Shown here in pieces: positions 41,868 through 50,350 of a stretch of 64,000 bases of DNA; positions within the stretch are counted from its first letter, which is position 1, and each line of letters begins with the position of its first letter. This stretch comes from Bacteroidota bacterium (GTDB taxonomy: Bacteria > Bacteroidota > Bacteroidia > Chitinophagales > Chitinophagaceae). Location: the NCBI GenBank assembly GCA_023416995.1, contig JAEZGI010000057.1:124001-188000 (forward strand). Reading direction: 5' to 3'. A program made the position numbers and the translations under genes. A model generated the notes under the pieces. The model ran no database searches, was not told where the DNA came from, and worked only from the letters and a program-made list of their open reading frames with translations.

Positions 41868-42911
41868 ATGCCGGGAAAATTTAATCATACACAATTACAA
41901 CAAACTGTTTTAAATAATACGGGCGCAGCAACCAGTAAGGTTATCCAGGGCCCCGCTTTTGGTGTGGATGTTTCTGTTATAGAAATTGGTAACGGACAAG
42001 CGATTGCACTTACAAGCGATCCGTTAAGTTTTATTCCGGGCTTAGGGGTGCAGGAATCAGCCTGGCTTTCAGTACACCTGATGGCAAATGATATGGCCAC
42101 AACAGGTTTTGCACCTATGTACGCGCAAATGGTGCTGAACCTTAACGAAGGAATGACTTCACAGGAAGTTGCAGATTACTGGCTTCATATACATGAATAT
42201 TGTAAACGTATCAATGTGAGCATTACCGGTGGACATACTGGTATTGTTCATAATCAATCAACCACTATTTCCGGCGGTGGCACCATGATGCTGACTGCCC
42301 CGGTTGAACGAATTTTAACCAGTGCAAAGGCCAGGGCAGGCGACCGTATTGTGATCGCGGGTTGTTGTGCGATGTCTGCGGCAGCAATTCTCGCAATGAG
42401 TTTCCCGCATCATGTACAAAACGCTATCGGTAAAGAACAATGGTCAGCAGCCTGCGAAATGTTTTTTCAAACCAGTACACTGGATGTGGCATTAATTGCG
42501 GCAAAACCCTTTGATGGCCATTATGCAGTACATGCCATGCATGATGTAACAGAAGGCGGGGTGCTGGGCGCCGTAGTTGAGATGGCTACTGCTGCGGGTT
42601 TGGGGGTTGTTGTGGATGACGGCAGTTTACCTCGCAACCGTGTTACAAAGGCTGTTTGTAATTTGTTTAACCTGGATCAGCGTTTTGTAATTGGTGCTGG
42701 TGCTACCATCATTGCCGTGGCTGACGATTATGCATCTGAATTAATGGATCGTTTACACGCTGCCGGCAAAGAGGCTGCGATCGCAGGAAAATTCACCACC
42801 GAAAAAGAGCAGTTATGGATGCTCGATGATCAAATAAAACCCTTGCCTTATTTTGATACCGACCCATACTGGCTGGCATTTTCAGAAGCGCTAAATAAAG
42901 GTTTGTCATGA
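41868..42911 (+). CDS. AIR synthase-related protein (HypE/ThiL-like)
   Basis: 347 residues with the two-domain PurM/ThiL/SelD/HypE fold. TSDPLSFIPGLGVQESAW (49-66) and NDMATTGFAPMYAQ (74-87) are the ATP/metal-site segments, ISGGGTMMLTAP and VTEGGVLGAVVEMA are typical of the HypE branch. It lacks the C-terminal cysteine of true HypE, and no hydrogenase genes are near. ThiL, which phosphorylates thiamine phosphate, belongs to the same superfamily, and the TPP riboswitch points to thiamine. It is probably an ATP-dependent kinase or cyclase acting on a thiamine-related compound. An ATGA overlap joins it to the next gene. Confidence 0.85.
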   Translation: MPGKFNHTQLQQTVLNNTGAATSKVIQGPAFGVDVSVIEIGNGQAIALTSDPLSFIPGLGVQESAWLSVHLMANDMATTGFAPMYAQMVLNLNEGMTSQEVADYWLHIHEYCKRINVSITGGHTGIVHNQSTTISGGGTMMLTAPVERILTSAKARAGDRIVIAGCCAMSAAAILAMSFPHHVQNAIGKEQWSAACEMFFQTSTLDVALIAAKPFDGHYAVHAMHDVTEGGVLGAVVEMATAAGLGVVVDDGSLPRNRVTKAVCNLFNLDQRFVIGAGATIIAVADDYASELMDRLHAAGKEAAIAGKFTTEKEQLWMLDDQIKPLPYFDTDPYWLAFSEALNKGLS

Positions 42912-43543
42912 ATAAGATAAGTATCGATGGTGGCGTTTACCTCGTTTTTGATCCGGGTGGTGACAAGGAGTTTTTGTTGCATCAACTGAGGCGTGCGGTC
43001 AAGTCGCCTGTTGCTGCGGTCCAGGTGTGGAACAACTGGGTCGAAACAGCTTCTATTGATTCGCTGATTGCTGATATCATCGAAGTATGCAGGCCCCGGA
43101 AAATACCTGTTATCATTAACAATGATGTTTCACTGCTTCGTACAACAGGAGCAGATGGGATTCATTTCGATAGTGTTGACCTGGCTGCAGCAGCGCTTCA
43201 TCAATTGTTACCTTTTCATATCAGGGGCATCACCTGTGGTAATGATTTGCATGCGGTTCGCTTTGCAGCACAGAACAAATTCGATTACATATCATTTTGC
43301 TCCATGTTTCCATCGCCCTCTGCAACAACCTGTGATCTTGTCGATCCTGACATAATAAAACAGGCAACAGAAATATTTGAACGGGCTGTTTTTATCTCCG
43401 GTGGAGTCAACCCGGTGAACATGCTCGCGATCCCGGTTCAGGCGAATTACAATGGGGTGGCGGTGATCAGTGGCATCATGCAGGCTGAGAACCCGGCCGC
43501 GCGGGTAGATGAATACATTAACAGTTTAAAAAGAAGACAATGA
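42908..43543 (+). CDS. Divergent ThiE/TenI-family protein
   Basis: 211 residues with a TIM-barrel of thiamine-phosphate-synthase type: IPVIINNDVSLLRTTGADGIHF (66-87) matches the ThiE pattern IINDxxxLAxxxxADGVH. The early RxK motif of ThiE is replaced by VQVWNNW, and the glycine-rich GPxFxTxTK loop by SMFPSPSATT. The usual phosphate- and pyrophosphate-contacting residues are thus partly changed. It may be a TenI-like isomerase or a transferase with another substrate. Overlaps (ATGA) with both neighbours show tight translational coupling. Confidence 0.85.
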   Translation: MNKISIDGGVYLVFDPGGDKEFLLHQLRRAVKSPVAAVQVWNNWVETASIDSLIADIIEVCRPRKIPVIINNDVSLLRTTGADGIHFDSVDLAAAALHQLLPFHIRGITCGNDLHAVRFAAQNKFDYISFCSMFPSPSATTCDLVDPDIIKQATEIFERAVFISGGVNPVNMLAIPVQANYNGVAVISGIMQAENPAARVDEYINSLKRRQ

Positions 43544-43785
43544 CAGCCGAAACAATCGCAAAATTGTGTTGCCCCATAGACAAGTCTGATCTCATCTCAG
43601 AAGTTATGATTCGTGATATAAATCAGAACATATTAATGGGCAAGCTTACCTGCAACAAATGCAATCGTGTTTATCCGGTTATACACGGGGTACCTGTAAT
43701 GGTACCTGATGAGTATCGCCAACCAGCACTCGAACAGCAGGTAGTGGCCCAATATCAGCTTCCGGGAATTGCTGATGCTGACTGA
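43540..43785 (+). CDS. Trm112-family small zinc protein
   Basis: 81 residues. Cysteines at 10/11, 38 and 41 (LCCPIDKSDL; LTCNKCNRVYPVIHGVPVMV) form the zinc-finger pattern of Trm112. In eukaryotes and archaea Trm112 binds and activates several SAM methyltransferases. Its presence at the end of an operon that starts with a methyltransferase suggests the same partnership. The last 20 residues are not conserved. ATGA overlap with the ThiE-like gene. No terminator hairpin was found in the following 170 bases. Confidence 0.85.
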   Translation: MTAETIAKLCCPIDKSDLISEVMIRDINQNILMGKLTCNKCNRVYPVIHGVPVMVPDEYRQPALEQQVVAQYQLPGIADAD

Positions 43786-43962
43786 TTTGTATGTTGAACT
43801 AATTACCCAGCTATACCTATCCTGACTGGATTGATACCCGTGCAACCATGGAACGAATTTTATGCTTACTAAATACACTCGCTCCGTGGCTCCCTTAGCT
43901 ATTAATAGTATAACGTCGCGTTTTGCGGGTGAAACATTTTTTTCAGCTTAAAAAAATTGCGT

Positions 43963-44940
43963 ATGTTTTACCATGTAAAGGACCTACAGTTCAATGCACG
44001 GGTCTCAAAGCCAGACCCGGCCTTTGCCACTTTGTTACTGGAACAGTTTGGCGGGGCGAATGACGAACTTGCAGCAGCCATGCGGTACTTTGTACAGGCA
44101 TTCAGTGCCCGCAATCCATTCCCGGACAAATATGATCTGTTGATGGATATCGCCACAGAAGAATTTAGTCACCTTGAAATTGTAGGCGCGACCATACAGA
44201 TGCTGCTTACCGGCATCAATGGTGATTTGAAGGAAGCGGCAGAAAATTCAGAGATTATGCAACTGCTGAATGGCAAGGCCGCCAAAGAAAGTTTTATTCA
44301 CCAGGCTATGACCGCACCCGCTTTCATGGTACAAAGTGCGGGAGGACCAACCATCACTAACAGCCAGGGAGTTCCCTGGACAGCGGCATACATAAACGGC
44401 GATGCTACCGGCGAACTCACTGCCGATCTCCGTTCTGACATCGCTGCTGAATCAAGAGCAAAGATGGTGTATGAATATCTCCTGCAATTCACCGATGATC
44501 CTTATGTGAAAGAAACATTACGTTTTCTTATAACGCGCGAGGTGGCTCACTACCAGATGTTTGAAGCAGCATTGAATACCATCCAGCCAAACTTCCCGCC
44601 AGGAACACTTCAAAGTGATCCGCGATACAGCAATCTCTATTTCAATATGAGTGGTGGTACCGACATACGGCAACCATGGAACCAGGGAAGCAGTACGCAA
44701 TTGGGTGAAACCTGGCAATACATAGAGGATCCCGTTCAGCATGTACTTGACACAAATGCATTGATTGATCAGAAAGCGGCAGGAACGAAGCGTACACAGG
44801 ATGATGTTGATGAAATGAATAAAGCACTTGGCGAAACAAGAAGAAACATCATTGATACAGCTGCTCCGATAGGACCACAGCAATGGAACAATCCTTTGTT
44901 TAACGAAAAAAAACCGTCCAACAAGGAGGCTAAAGTTTAA
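43963..44940 (+). CDS. Manganese catalase
   Basis: 325 residues from the ATG at 43963 (open from a TTG at 43957). MFYHVKDLQFNARV is the typical start. The dimanganese ligands are visible in GANDELAAAM (Glu35), ATEEFSHLE (Glu67, His70), and later AAESRAKMVYEYLL and REVAHYQMF. It breaks down hydrogen peroxide without haem. The C-terminal extension is rich in Pro/Thr/Asn. The stop codon overlaps the start of the DsbA-like gene by 1 base. Confidence 0.94.
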   Translation: MFYHVKDLQFNARVSKPDPAFATLLLEQFGGANDELAAAMRYFVQAFSARNPFPDKYDLLMDIATEEFSHLEIVGATIQMLLTGINGDLKEAAENSEIMQLLNGKAAKESFIHQAMTAPAFMVQSAGGPTITNSQGVPWTAAYINGDATGELTADLRSDIAAESRAKMVYEYLLQFTDDPYVKETLRFLITREVAHYQMFEAALNTIQPNFPPGTLQSDPRYSNLYFNMSGGTDIRQPWNQGSSTQLGETWQYIEDPVQHVLDTNALIDQKAAGTKRTQDDVDEMNKALGETRRNIIDTAAPIGPQQWNNPLFNEKKPSNKEAKV

Positions 44941-45605
44941 TGGATGAACATAAGAACGCTCCGGCAGCATATGAGGTGGTATATTATACCGACCCCTTAT
45001 GCTGCTGGAGTTTTGGTATGGAAAAGCACTGGCAACGACTGCTTGCACATTACAACGGCTCGATTTCAAAACGGTACTGCATGGGCGGATTACTGCCCGA
45101 TTGGGATCACTATAATGACCCGCAGCACCTGGTTAGCCGGCCCGTACAAATGGGACCCGTTTGGATGGAAGCGGCTCATCTGACAGATACGTCTATACAA
45201 AGCAGGATCTGGATGGAGGATCCTCCTGTATCATCTTACCTGGCATGTATCGCCGTTAAATGTGCAGCTCTGCAATCGCCTGTTGCAGAAACAAGGTATC
45301 TGAATGCTTTATGGGAAGCGCTTATGCTCGAAGGCAAAAACATATCCTATGCCAGTGCCCTGATCGAAGTTGCAAAAGAACTTGAAAAAAAAGAACAGGG
45401 GGTGATTGATGCAACGCGTTTTGCCAATGATCTTCTTGAGGGAAAAGGCGTTGAAAGCTTTCGTAAAGATCTGTCTGAAGTAAGAGACAGGAATATCACC
45501 AGGTTCCCGTCATTAATTATCCGTTCGGTTGGCAAGCAACCTGTAATCGTTACAGGTTACCGGAATTATGAAGCGCTTGTTGAAGTCTTTGAATCACTGG
45601 CCTGA
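44940..45605 (+). CDS. DsbA-family (FrnE/YjbH-like) thioredoxin-fold protein
   Basis: 221 residues with an insertion-type thioredoxin fold: VVYYTDPLCCWSFGMEKHW at 13-31. The active site reads C21-C22-W-S24, so the resolving cysteine of CxxC is absent. The helical insert (SSYLACIAVKCAALQSP) and FPSLIIRSVGKQPVIVTGYR, which contains the cis-Pro region, follow. It is cotranscribed with Mn-catalase and likely acts in thiol/peroxide stress. A YjbH-like adaptor role without redox chemistry is also possible. Its end overlaps the convergent MFS gene by 40 bases. Confidence 0.82.
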   Translation: MDEHKNAPAAYEVVYYTDPLCCWSFGMEKHWQRLLAHYNGSISKRYCMGGLLPDWDHYNDPQHLVSRPVQMGPVWMEAAHLTDTSIQSRIWMEDPPVSSYLACIAVKCAALQSPVAETRYLNALWEALMLEGKNISYASALIEVAKELEKKEQGVIDATRFANDLLEGKGVESFRKDLSEVRDRNITRFPSLIIRSVGKQPVIVTGYRNYEALVEVFESLA

Positions 45606-47056
45606 TTTCGCTGACGTTGAAGCCTTCTTTCCTGCTCGAGGGGAGTGGTGCCTCTTCTGAATGAAATACAAGCTGCAATGATCACCAGCGCGGTGATAAC
45701 CCGGTATGCGATACGCATGCCTTCAATCTGCGCATCAACGTTCAGCGGGTCAACTCCATGTTCCAGGGCATAGCTGTTCCGGAAAGTGTACCAGATTGCG
45801 GCGCCAAGTGCAATTCCAAATACAAGTCCAAGGTTACGCATAAAGGCTACAAGACTACTCGTTACACCGCGTTCAGATGCCGGTGTGGCATTCAGCGCAC
45901 TACTGCTGTTGGGAGATTGAAACAAGCCAAAGCCAAGACTTAACAGTGAAAGCCGCCAAACAACATCTGAGGCGGTCCAGTCGCTTTGTAACATAGTCAG
46001 GAAGAAATAACCGGTAGCCGTGATCATCAGGCCGGTACTGGCGATCCAACGGGTACTGATTTTATCAGACAGATAACCACCAAGCGGTGCCGCGAGCGCG
46101 AGCGTCAGCGGCCCGGCAAGCATTACAAGACCTGCCTCCTGCGGGCTCATATTTAATATCATCTGGAGAAAAAACGGGATCACAAAGATATTGGCGCCAT
46201 TCGCAACAAAACCGAGTCCCGCTGTTGCCAGTGATGAAGTAAGTGGTTTGATGGAAAAGAGTTTTAGGGTAAGCATGGGAGCGGCTACCTTTTTTTCCCA
46301 AAATAAAAATCGCACCAGCAACAGTATTCCACCCACAACCAATCCAATTACTATCGGTCCATCCCATGGATAAATCGCTTCTGCACCCAAATCCACTCCG
46401 ATCAGGAGACAGGTTACGCCTATAAAAAACAACAATGCACCTTTAATGTCAAAAGCCTGTTTTCGTTTTACAAAATGCCCGGGCAACACATATAATCCGC
46501 GCCAGATGGCAATGAGACCTATAGGGATGTTTACATAGAAGATGCTGGTCCACCCAAAATGTTCCAATAACAAGCCACCGGCAACCGGACCGGTGCTACT
46601 TCCTGCCGCTACCACTGTACCCATGAGACCCAATGCTTTTCCCCGTTCATTGGGTTGAAAAGCATCGCTTACAATTGCGGGTCCTATTGCGAACATCATT
46701 GAAGCGCCAAGGCCCTGAACCACCCGGAAACAGACAAGCGACCAAATATCCCACGATAATGCGCACAATAAGGAGCCGAATACAAACACGGAAAAGCCGG
46801 TGATGTAGATTCTTTTACGGCCATACATATCCGAAAGCCGGCCCATGATCAGCAAGGTACTCGTAGTAATGATAAGGTAACTCAGAACGATCCATTCCAC
46901 ATTGTCGCCCGCTTCAAGTGATCGGCGGATGGTGGGCAGGGCAATGTTAACAATGCTGCTGTCGAGTGTTGCCATAAAAGTGCCGAAAGCCACTGTGAAC
47001 AGGATGGCCCATTTGCTTACGGCCGGCTGGCCGATCTGATCCGTTTTATCTTCCAA
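45566..47056 (-). CDS. DHA2-family (EmrB/QacA) MFS multidrug exporter
   Basis: 496 residues and 14 predicted membrane helices. FGTFMATLDSSIVNIALPTI is the DHA2 motif D1, RLSDMYGRKRIY is motif A, and GPVAGGLLLEHFGWTSIFYVNIPIG is motif C with the following loop. The start is a TTG; no ATG lies between it and the first helix. The C-terminus is charged. It exports drugs or other toxic compounds with protons. It follows anmK by 42 bases on the same strand. Confidence 0.92.
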   Translation of the reverse strand: MEDKTDQIGQPAVSKWAILFTVAFGTFMATLDSSIVNIALPTIRRSLEAGDNVEWIVLSYLIITTSTLLIMGRLSDMYGRKRIYITGFSVFVFGSLLCALSWDIWSLVCFRVVQGLGASMMFAIGPAIVSDAFQPNERGKALGLMGTVVAAGSSTGPVAGGLLLEHFGWTSIFYVNIPIGLIAIWRGLYVLPGHFVKRKQAFDIKGALLFFIGVTCLLIGVDLGAEAIYPWDGPIVIGLVVGGILLLVRFLFWEKKVAAPMLTLKLFSIKPLTSSLATAGLGFVANGANIFVIPFFLQMILNMSPQEAGLVMLAGPLTLALAAPLGGYLSDKISTRWIASTGLMITATGYFFLTMLQSDWTASDVVWRLSLLSLGFGLFQSPNSSSALNATPASERGVTSSLVAFMRNLGLVFGIALGAAIWYTFRNSYALEHGVDPLNVDAQIEGMRIAYRVITALVIIAACISFRRGTTPLEQERRLQRQRNQASDSKTSTSAS

Positions 47057-47098
47057 ACGCCATTTCTTTGAGGTAAACAGTAGTAAAAGGTTGTGCCA

Positions 47099-48301
47099 TT
47101 AAGCAGGAAAACTGATTTTACCCATTGCCACTCCGGGAATGCCATTCGATCCATCGCCGAATCCATGCCCCTGTCCGCATACTGCTTCATTAGCAAGGAC
47201 AGCAAATAAAACAGCTTCTTTGGCATCCGGGTTGATTCGCAAGCTATGGGTGCTTTCAAAAATAGTTCCGGATAGCAATTCTTGTAGATTTTCCATCAGC
47301 AAAGGATTGTGCATACCGCCGCCACTTACAAAAAACCGATGATCATTAAGATCATGCACAACGGAGTTTACGGCATTTGCAATGGTAACCGCTGAAAACC
47401 GGTTGAGCGTTGCCAGCATATCAGCATGAGCTGGTTCCGGTTGACCAGCTTTATTCAACGCATTGGTAAGATAAAACTCGTTAAACAATTCAGGACCGGT
47501 AGTTTTTGGGAAGGGCTGATCAAAAAAAGAATGATTCAATAAAGCGGCCAACAACGGTTCATTTATCTTACCCTGTTTTGCGAGTTCTGAATTTTCATCA
47601 TAGTATTTACCGGGGAAATATTTTCGGATATATGCATCCATAAGCGTATTGCCCGGGCCGGTATCACTACAGAAAACCTTGCCTGAGTCAAGATCTCCTG
47701 GCAGATAAGTGAAGTTTGCTATACCGCCGATATTAAGCAAAACCCTGTTTTCGTCTTTCCGCGAGAAAAGGAGATAGTCGCCATAAGCCGCCAGCGGCGC
47801 TCCCTCCCCACCAGCTGCTATATGTTTTTGCCGGAAATCGCTCAGTGTGATGATCCCGGTTTTTACAGCGAGATGGTCACCATCACCTATTTGTAAAGTG
47901 GCATTTGAAAATTTTGGAAGACGATGCAAAGACTTTGGAGCGTGGAAAATAGTTTGTCCATGACTTGCGATCAGATCAACTTCATCAACAGCAACGTTCC
48001 ATTTGTCAAGACATTCAAGTATGATGGCAGCATGTTGTTCAGCGATCCATGGATTCAAAAGACAAAGCTTCTGCAGGTCAACCTGCTGTTTCGAGAAAAC
48101 AGAAGCAATTTCAATCTTGTAATCGTCACCATAAGGAATCGTGATAAAATTCACCAATTGGATATCAGTGTTCATTCCAGAACCCCTGAACCTGCATAAA
48201 GCGACATCAAGACCATCTACCGAAGTACCTGACATCAGCCCGATTACTGTCCTTACTGGTTTATTCGCGATGGTATATAATTGTTGAATGTTTTTGTTCA
48301 T
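47099..48301 (-). CDS. anmK: Anhydro-N-acetylmuramic acid kinase
   Basis: 400 residues. IGLMSGTSVDGLDVALCRF at the N-terminus, LIASHGQTIFH, QIGDGDHLAVKTGI, DTGPGNTLMDAYI and FVSGGGMHNPLLMENL are the signatures of AnmK (ASKHA fold). It phosphorylates and opens 1,6-anhydro-MurNAc to MurNAc-6-phosphate in cell-wall recycling. Length is a little above the 370 of E. coli AnmK. No murQ lies near. Confidence 0.94.
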   Translation of the reverse strand: MNKNIQQLYTIANKPVRTVIGLMSGTSVDGLDVALCRFRGSGMNTDIQLVNFITIPYGDDYKIEIASVFSKQQVDLQKLCLLNPWIAEQHAAIILECLDKWNVAVDEVDLIASHGQTIFHAPKSLHRLPKFSNATLQIGDGDHLAVKTGIITLSDFRQKHIAAGGEGAPLAAYGDYLLFSRKDENRVLLNIGGIANFTYLPGDLDSGKVFCSDTGPGNTLMDAYIRKYFPGKYYDENSELAKQGKINEPLLAALLNHSFFDQPFPKTTGPELFNEFYLTNALNKAGQPEPAHADMLATLNRFSAVTIANAVNSVVHDLNDHRFFVSGGGMHNPLLMENLQELLSGTIFESTHSLRINPDAKEAVLFAVLANEAVCGQGHGFGDGSNGIPGVAMGKISFPA

Positions 48302-48402
48302 GTGTTAGATTCGTTTTCCGTTGTGCTAAAAATATGCATTATGTTTTGTTGAGCCACCTCACCGGTTATCAATAGTTGAATGGATTCATTAATTTCGGTG
48401 AC

Positions 48403-49173
48403 ATGCCCACAATTGATATCAACTGCGATCTTGGTGAAGGTTATGGTGAATACCGGCTGGCCGATGATGCGTCCATTTTACCTTTTATCAGTTCTGCTAA
48501 TATTGCCTGTGGTTTTCATGCGGGCGATCCGGCCATCATGGAGGCTACGGTTTCAATGGCCATTGCCCATAATGTTGCGATCGGTGCGCATCCGGGTCTT
48601 CACGATCTGCATGGTTTTGGAAGAAGACATCTTGATGTGACCCCACGGGAAATTCATCAACTTATACTTTACCAGCTCGGGGCATTGACTGGTTTTACAA
48701 AGGCGGCAGGGACCATTGTTCGTCATCTGAAACCACACGGTGCATTGTATCATTTGGCGGTTCATGGTCAGGCTGAGGCCGATGCCATTGCAAATGCAGT
48801 TTACCAGTTCGATAAGAACATTGTGATCTATGCCCCGCCCGGCAGCCAGTTAATTCAATCTGCATTAAAAACTGGTCTTCGTGTTGCGGCGGAAGCTTTT
48901 GGTGACAGATGTTACCTGGAAGACGGCTCACTCATGTCACGCACACAAGGCAGCGCGCTGATAACCGGCAAAGAAGCAGTGGTGCAACAGGTGCTGAATA
49001 TTATAAAAAATAACGAGGTTTATACCATGACTGGAGTTGCGGTAAAAATCAAAGCCGATACCATTTGTATTCATAGTGACACTCCGGGTGCTGCACAACT
49101 CGTGCAGCATGTATATACCGCGCTTAGTCAACAGGATGTGTTTATTAAACCGCCATCTTTCCATGAAAGCTAA
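48403..49173 (+). CDS. pxpA: 5-oxoprolinase subunit A
   Basis: 256 residues from the ATG at 48403 (open from a TTG at 48376). MPTIDINCDLGEGYGEYRL, IACGFHAGDPAIM, GAHPGLHDLHGFGRR and KPHGALYHLA are the LamB/YcsF signatures. With PxpB and PxpC it hydrolyses 5-oxoproline to glutamate with ATP. The pxpBC genes are on the opposite strand 1.1 kb away. The Nramp-related gene overlaps its end by 11 bases, so the transporter and PxpA are made together. Confidence 0.94.
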   Translation: MPTIDINCDLGEGYGEYRLADDASILPFISSANIACGFHAGDPAIMEATVSMAIAHNVAIGAHPGLHDLHGFGRRHLDVTPREIHQLILYQLGALTGFTKAAGTIVRHLKPHGALYHLAVHGQAEADAIANAVYQFDKNIVIYAPPGSQLIQSALKTGLRVAAEAFGDRCYLEDGSLMSRTQGSALITGKEAVVQQVLNIIKNNEVYTMTGVAVKIKADTICIHSDTPGAAQLVQHVYTALSQQDVFIKPPSFHES

Positions 49174-50350
49174 GTTCGGCGGACCAATTGTCGGCGCTGC
49201 TTTCCTGATGGCTACTTCTGCTATTGGTCCCGGTTTTCTCACGCAAACTACTGTGTTTACCCAAAAACTCGGAGCTGCATTCGGTTTTGCGATATTGGTA
49301 TCTGTGGTGCTGGATATAGTGGTGCAATTGAATGTATGGCGGGTCATAAGTGCGGCAGGGCAACCAGCCCAAACCGTTGCTAACCTTGTTTTTCCTGGTC
49401 TCGGTTATATATTGACGTTATTAATTGTATTTGGCGGTCTTGCGTTCAATATCGGCAATCTCGCTGGTGCCGGTCTCGCGCTCCAGGTATTGTTTGGGTT
49501 CGATGTGTTAACGGGAACACTGATCAGTTGTGTATTTGCCATCGGGGTTTTCCTGGTTCGGGAGGCAGCGACAGCAATGGACCGCATCACCCGTTTACTG
49601 GGTCTGCTGATGATTGGGTTAACGGTGTATGTGGCGTGGCTCTCAAAACCGCCGCTGGCACTTGCACTACGCGAAACCATTTTTCCCCGCCGGGTAGATT
49701 TTGTATCGATCCTTACCATCGTGGGTGGAACTGTTGGTGGCTATATCACTTTTGCAGGAGCACACCGGCTTCTGGAAGCTGGGGTTTCGGGTACACAATC
49801 AATAAAAAAGGTCAATGGTTCTGCAATAACGGCGGTAGCACTGGCGTCACTGATGCGGCTCTTATTATTTCTTGCGGCACTGGGCGTAGTGGTCGGTGGT
49901 GCATCAATAGATGCTTCTAATCCTGCCGCATCTATATTCAGCATAGCCGCGGGTGAGATTGGATACAAACTTTTTGGTATTGTTTTGTGGGCGGCAGCCA
50001 TCACATCAGTGATCGGCTCTGCTTATACATCAGTTTCATTTATCCCTTCGTTCCGCGTCTTGCGAACCAACAAAGGCAGAGCATGGACGACAGTGATTTT
50101 TATCCTGGTATCGACCTTACTTTTTACTTTTATTGGTCAGCCTGTGAAAGTGCTTGTAATTGCGGGTACGCTGAATGGATTGGTTTTACCTGTATCTCTT
50201 GCAATCATGCTGTTGGCAGCACATCGAGCCAGAATTGTAGGTTCATATGTTCATCCCCGGTGGCTCACCGTAGCTGGTGTGGTAGTAATAATTCTTATGA
50301 CTTATATGGGCGTCAGGACAATAATGTCATTGATTCAACCTGTTGCCTGA
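49163..50350 (+). CDS. Nramp-related transporter without metal-site motifs
   Basis: 395 residues from the ATG at 49163; eleven predicted membrane helices with the LeuT-like fold of Nramp. Helix 1 reads ATSAIGPGFLTQTTVFTQK: the GPG is kept, but the metal-binding DPGN is missing. Helix 6 reads GGYITFAGAHRLLEAG in place of the MPH motif, with Met lost and His kept. So metal transport is doubtful. It is translationally coupled to pxpA, which suggests uptake of 5-oxoproline or a related organic acid. The fold is clear, the substrate is inferred. Confidence 0.85.
   Translation: MKAKFGGPIVGAAFLMATSAIGPGFLTQTTVFTQKLGAAFGFAILVSVVLDIVVQLNVWRVISAAGQPAQTVANLVFPGLGYILTLLIVFGGLAFNIGNLAGAGLALQVLFGFDVLTGTLISCVFAIGVFLVREAATAMDRITRLLGLLMIGLTVYVAWLSKPPLALALRETIFPRRVDFVSILTIVGGTVGGYITFAGAHRLLEAGVSGTQSIKKVNGSAITAVALASLMRLLLFLAALGVVVGGASIDASNPAASIFSIAAGEIGYKLFGIVLWAAAITSVIGSAYTSVSFIPSFRVLRTNKGRAWTTVIFILVSTLLFTFIGQPVKVLVIAGTLNGLVLPVSLAIMLLAAHRARIVGSYVHPRWLTVAGVVVIILMTYMGVRTIMSLIQPVA

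Noticed and set aside
41868..42911. Annotation as hydrogenase maturation HypE
   Set aside because: The C-terminal cysteine motif of HypE is missing and no hydrogenase gene is near; the riboswitch points to thiamine instead.
43786..43962. Possible tRNA or small RNA in the gap after the Trm112-like gene
   Set aside because: No cloverleaf, T-loop consensus or strong hairpin could be built.
49163..50350. Annotation as manganese transporter MntH
   Set aside because: The DPGN and MPH metal-binding motifs are absent, so a metal substrate is not supported.
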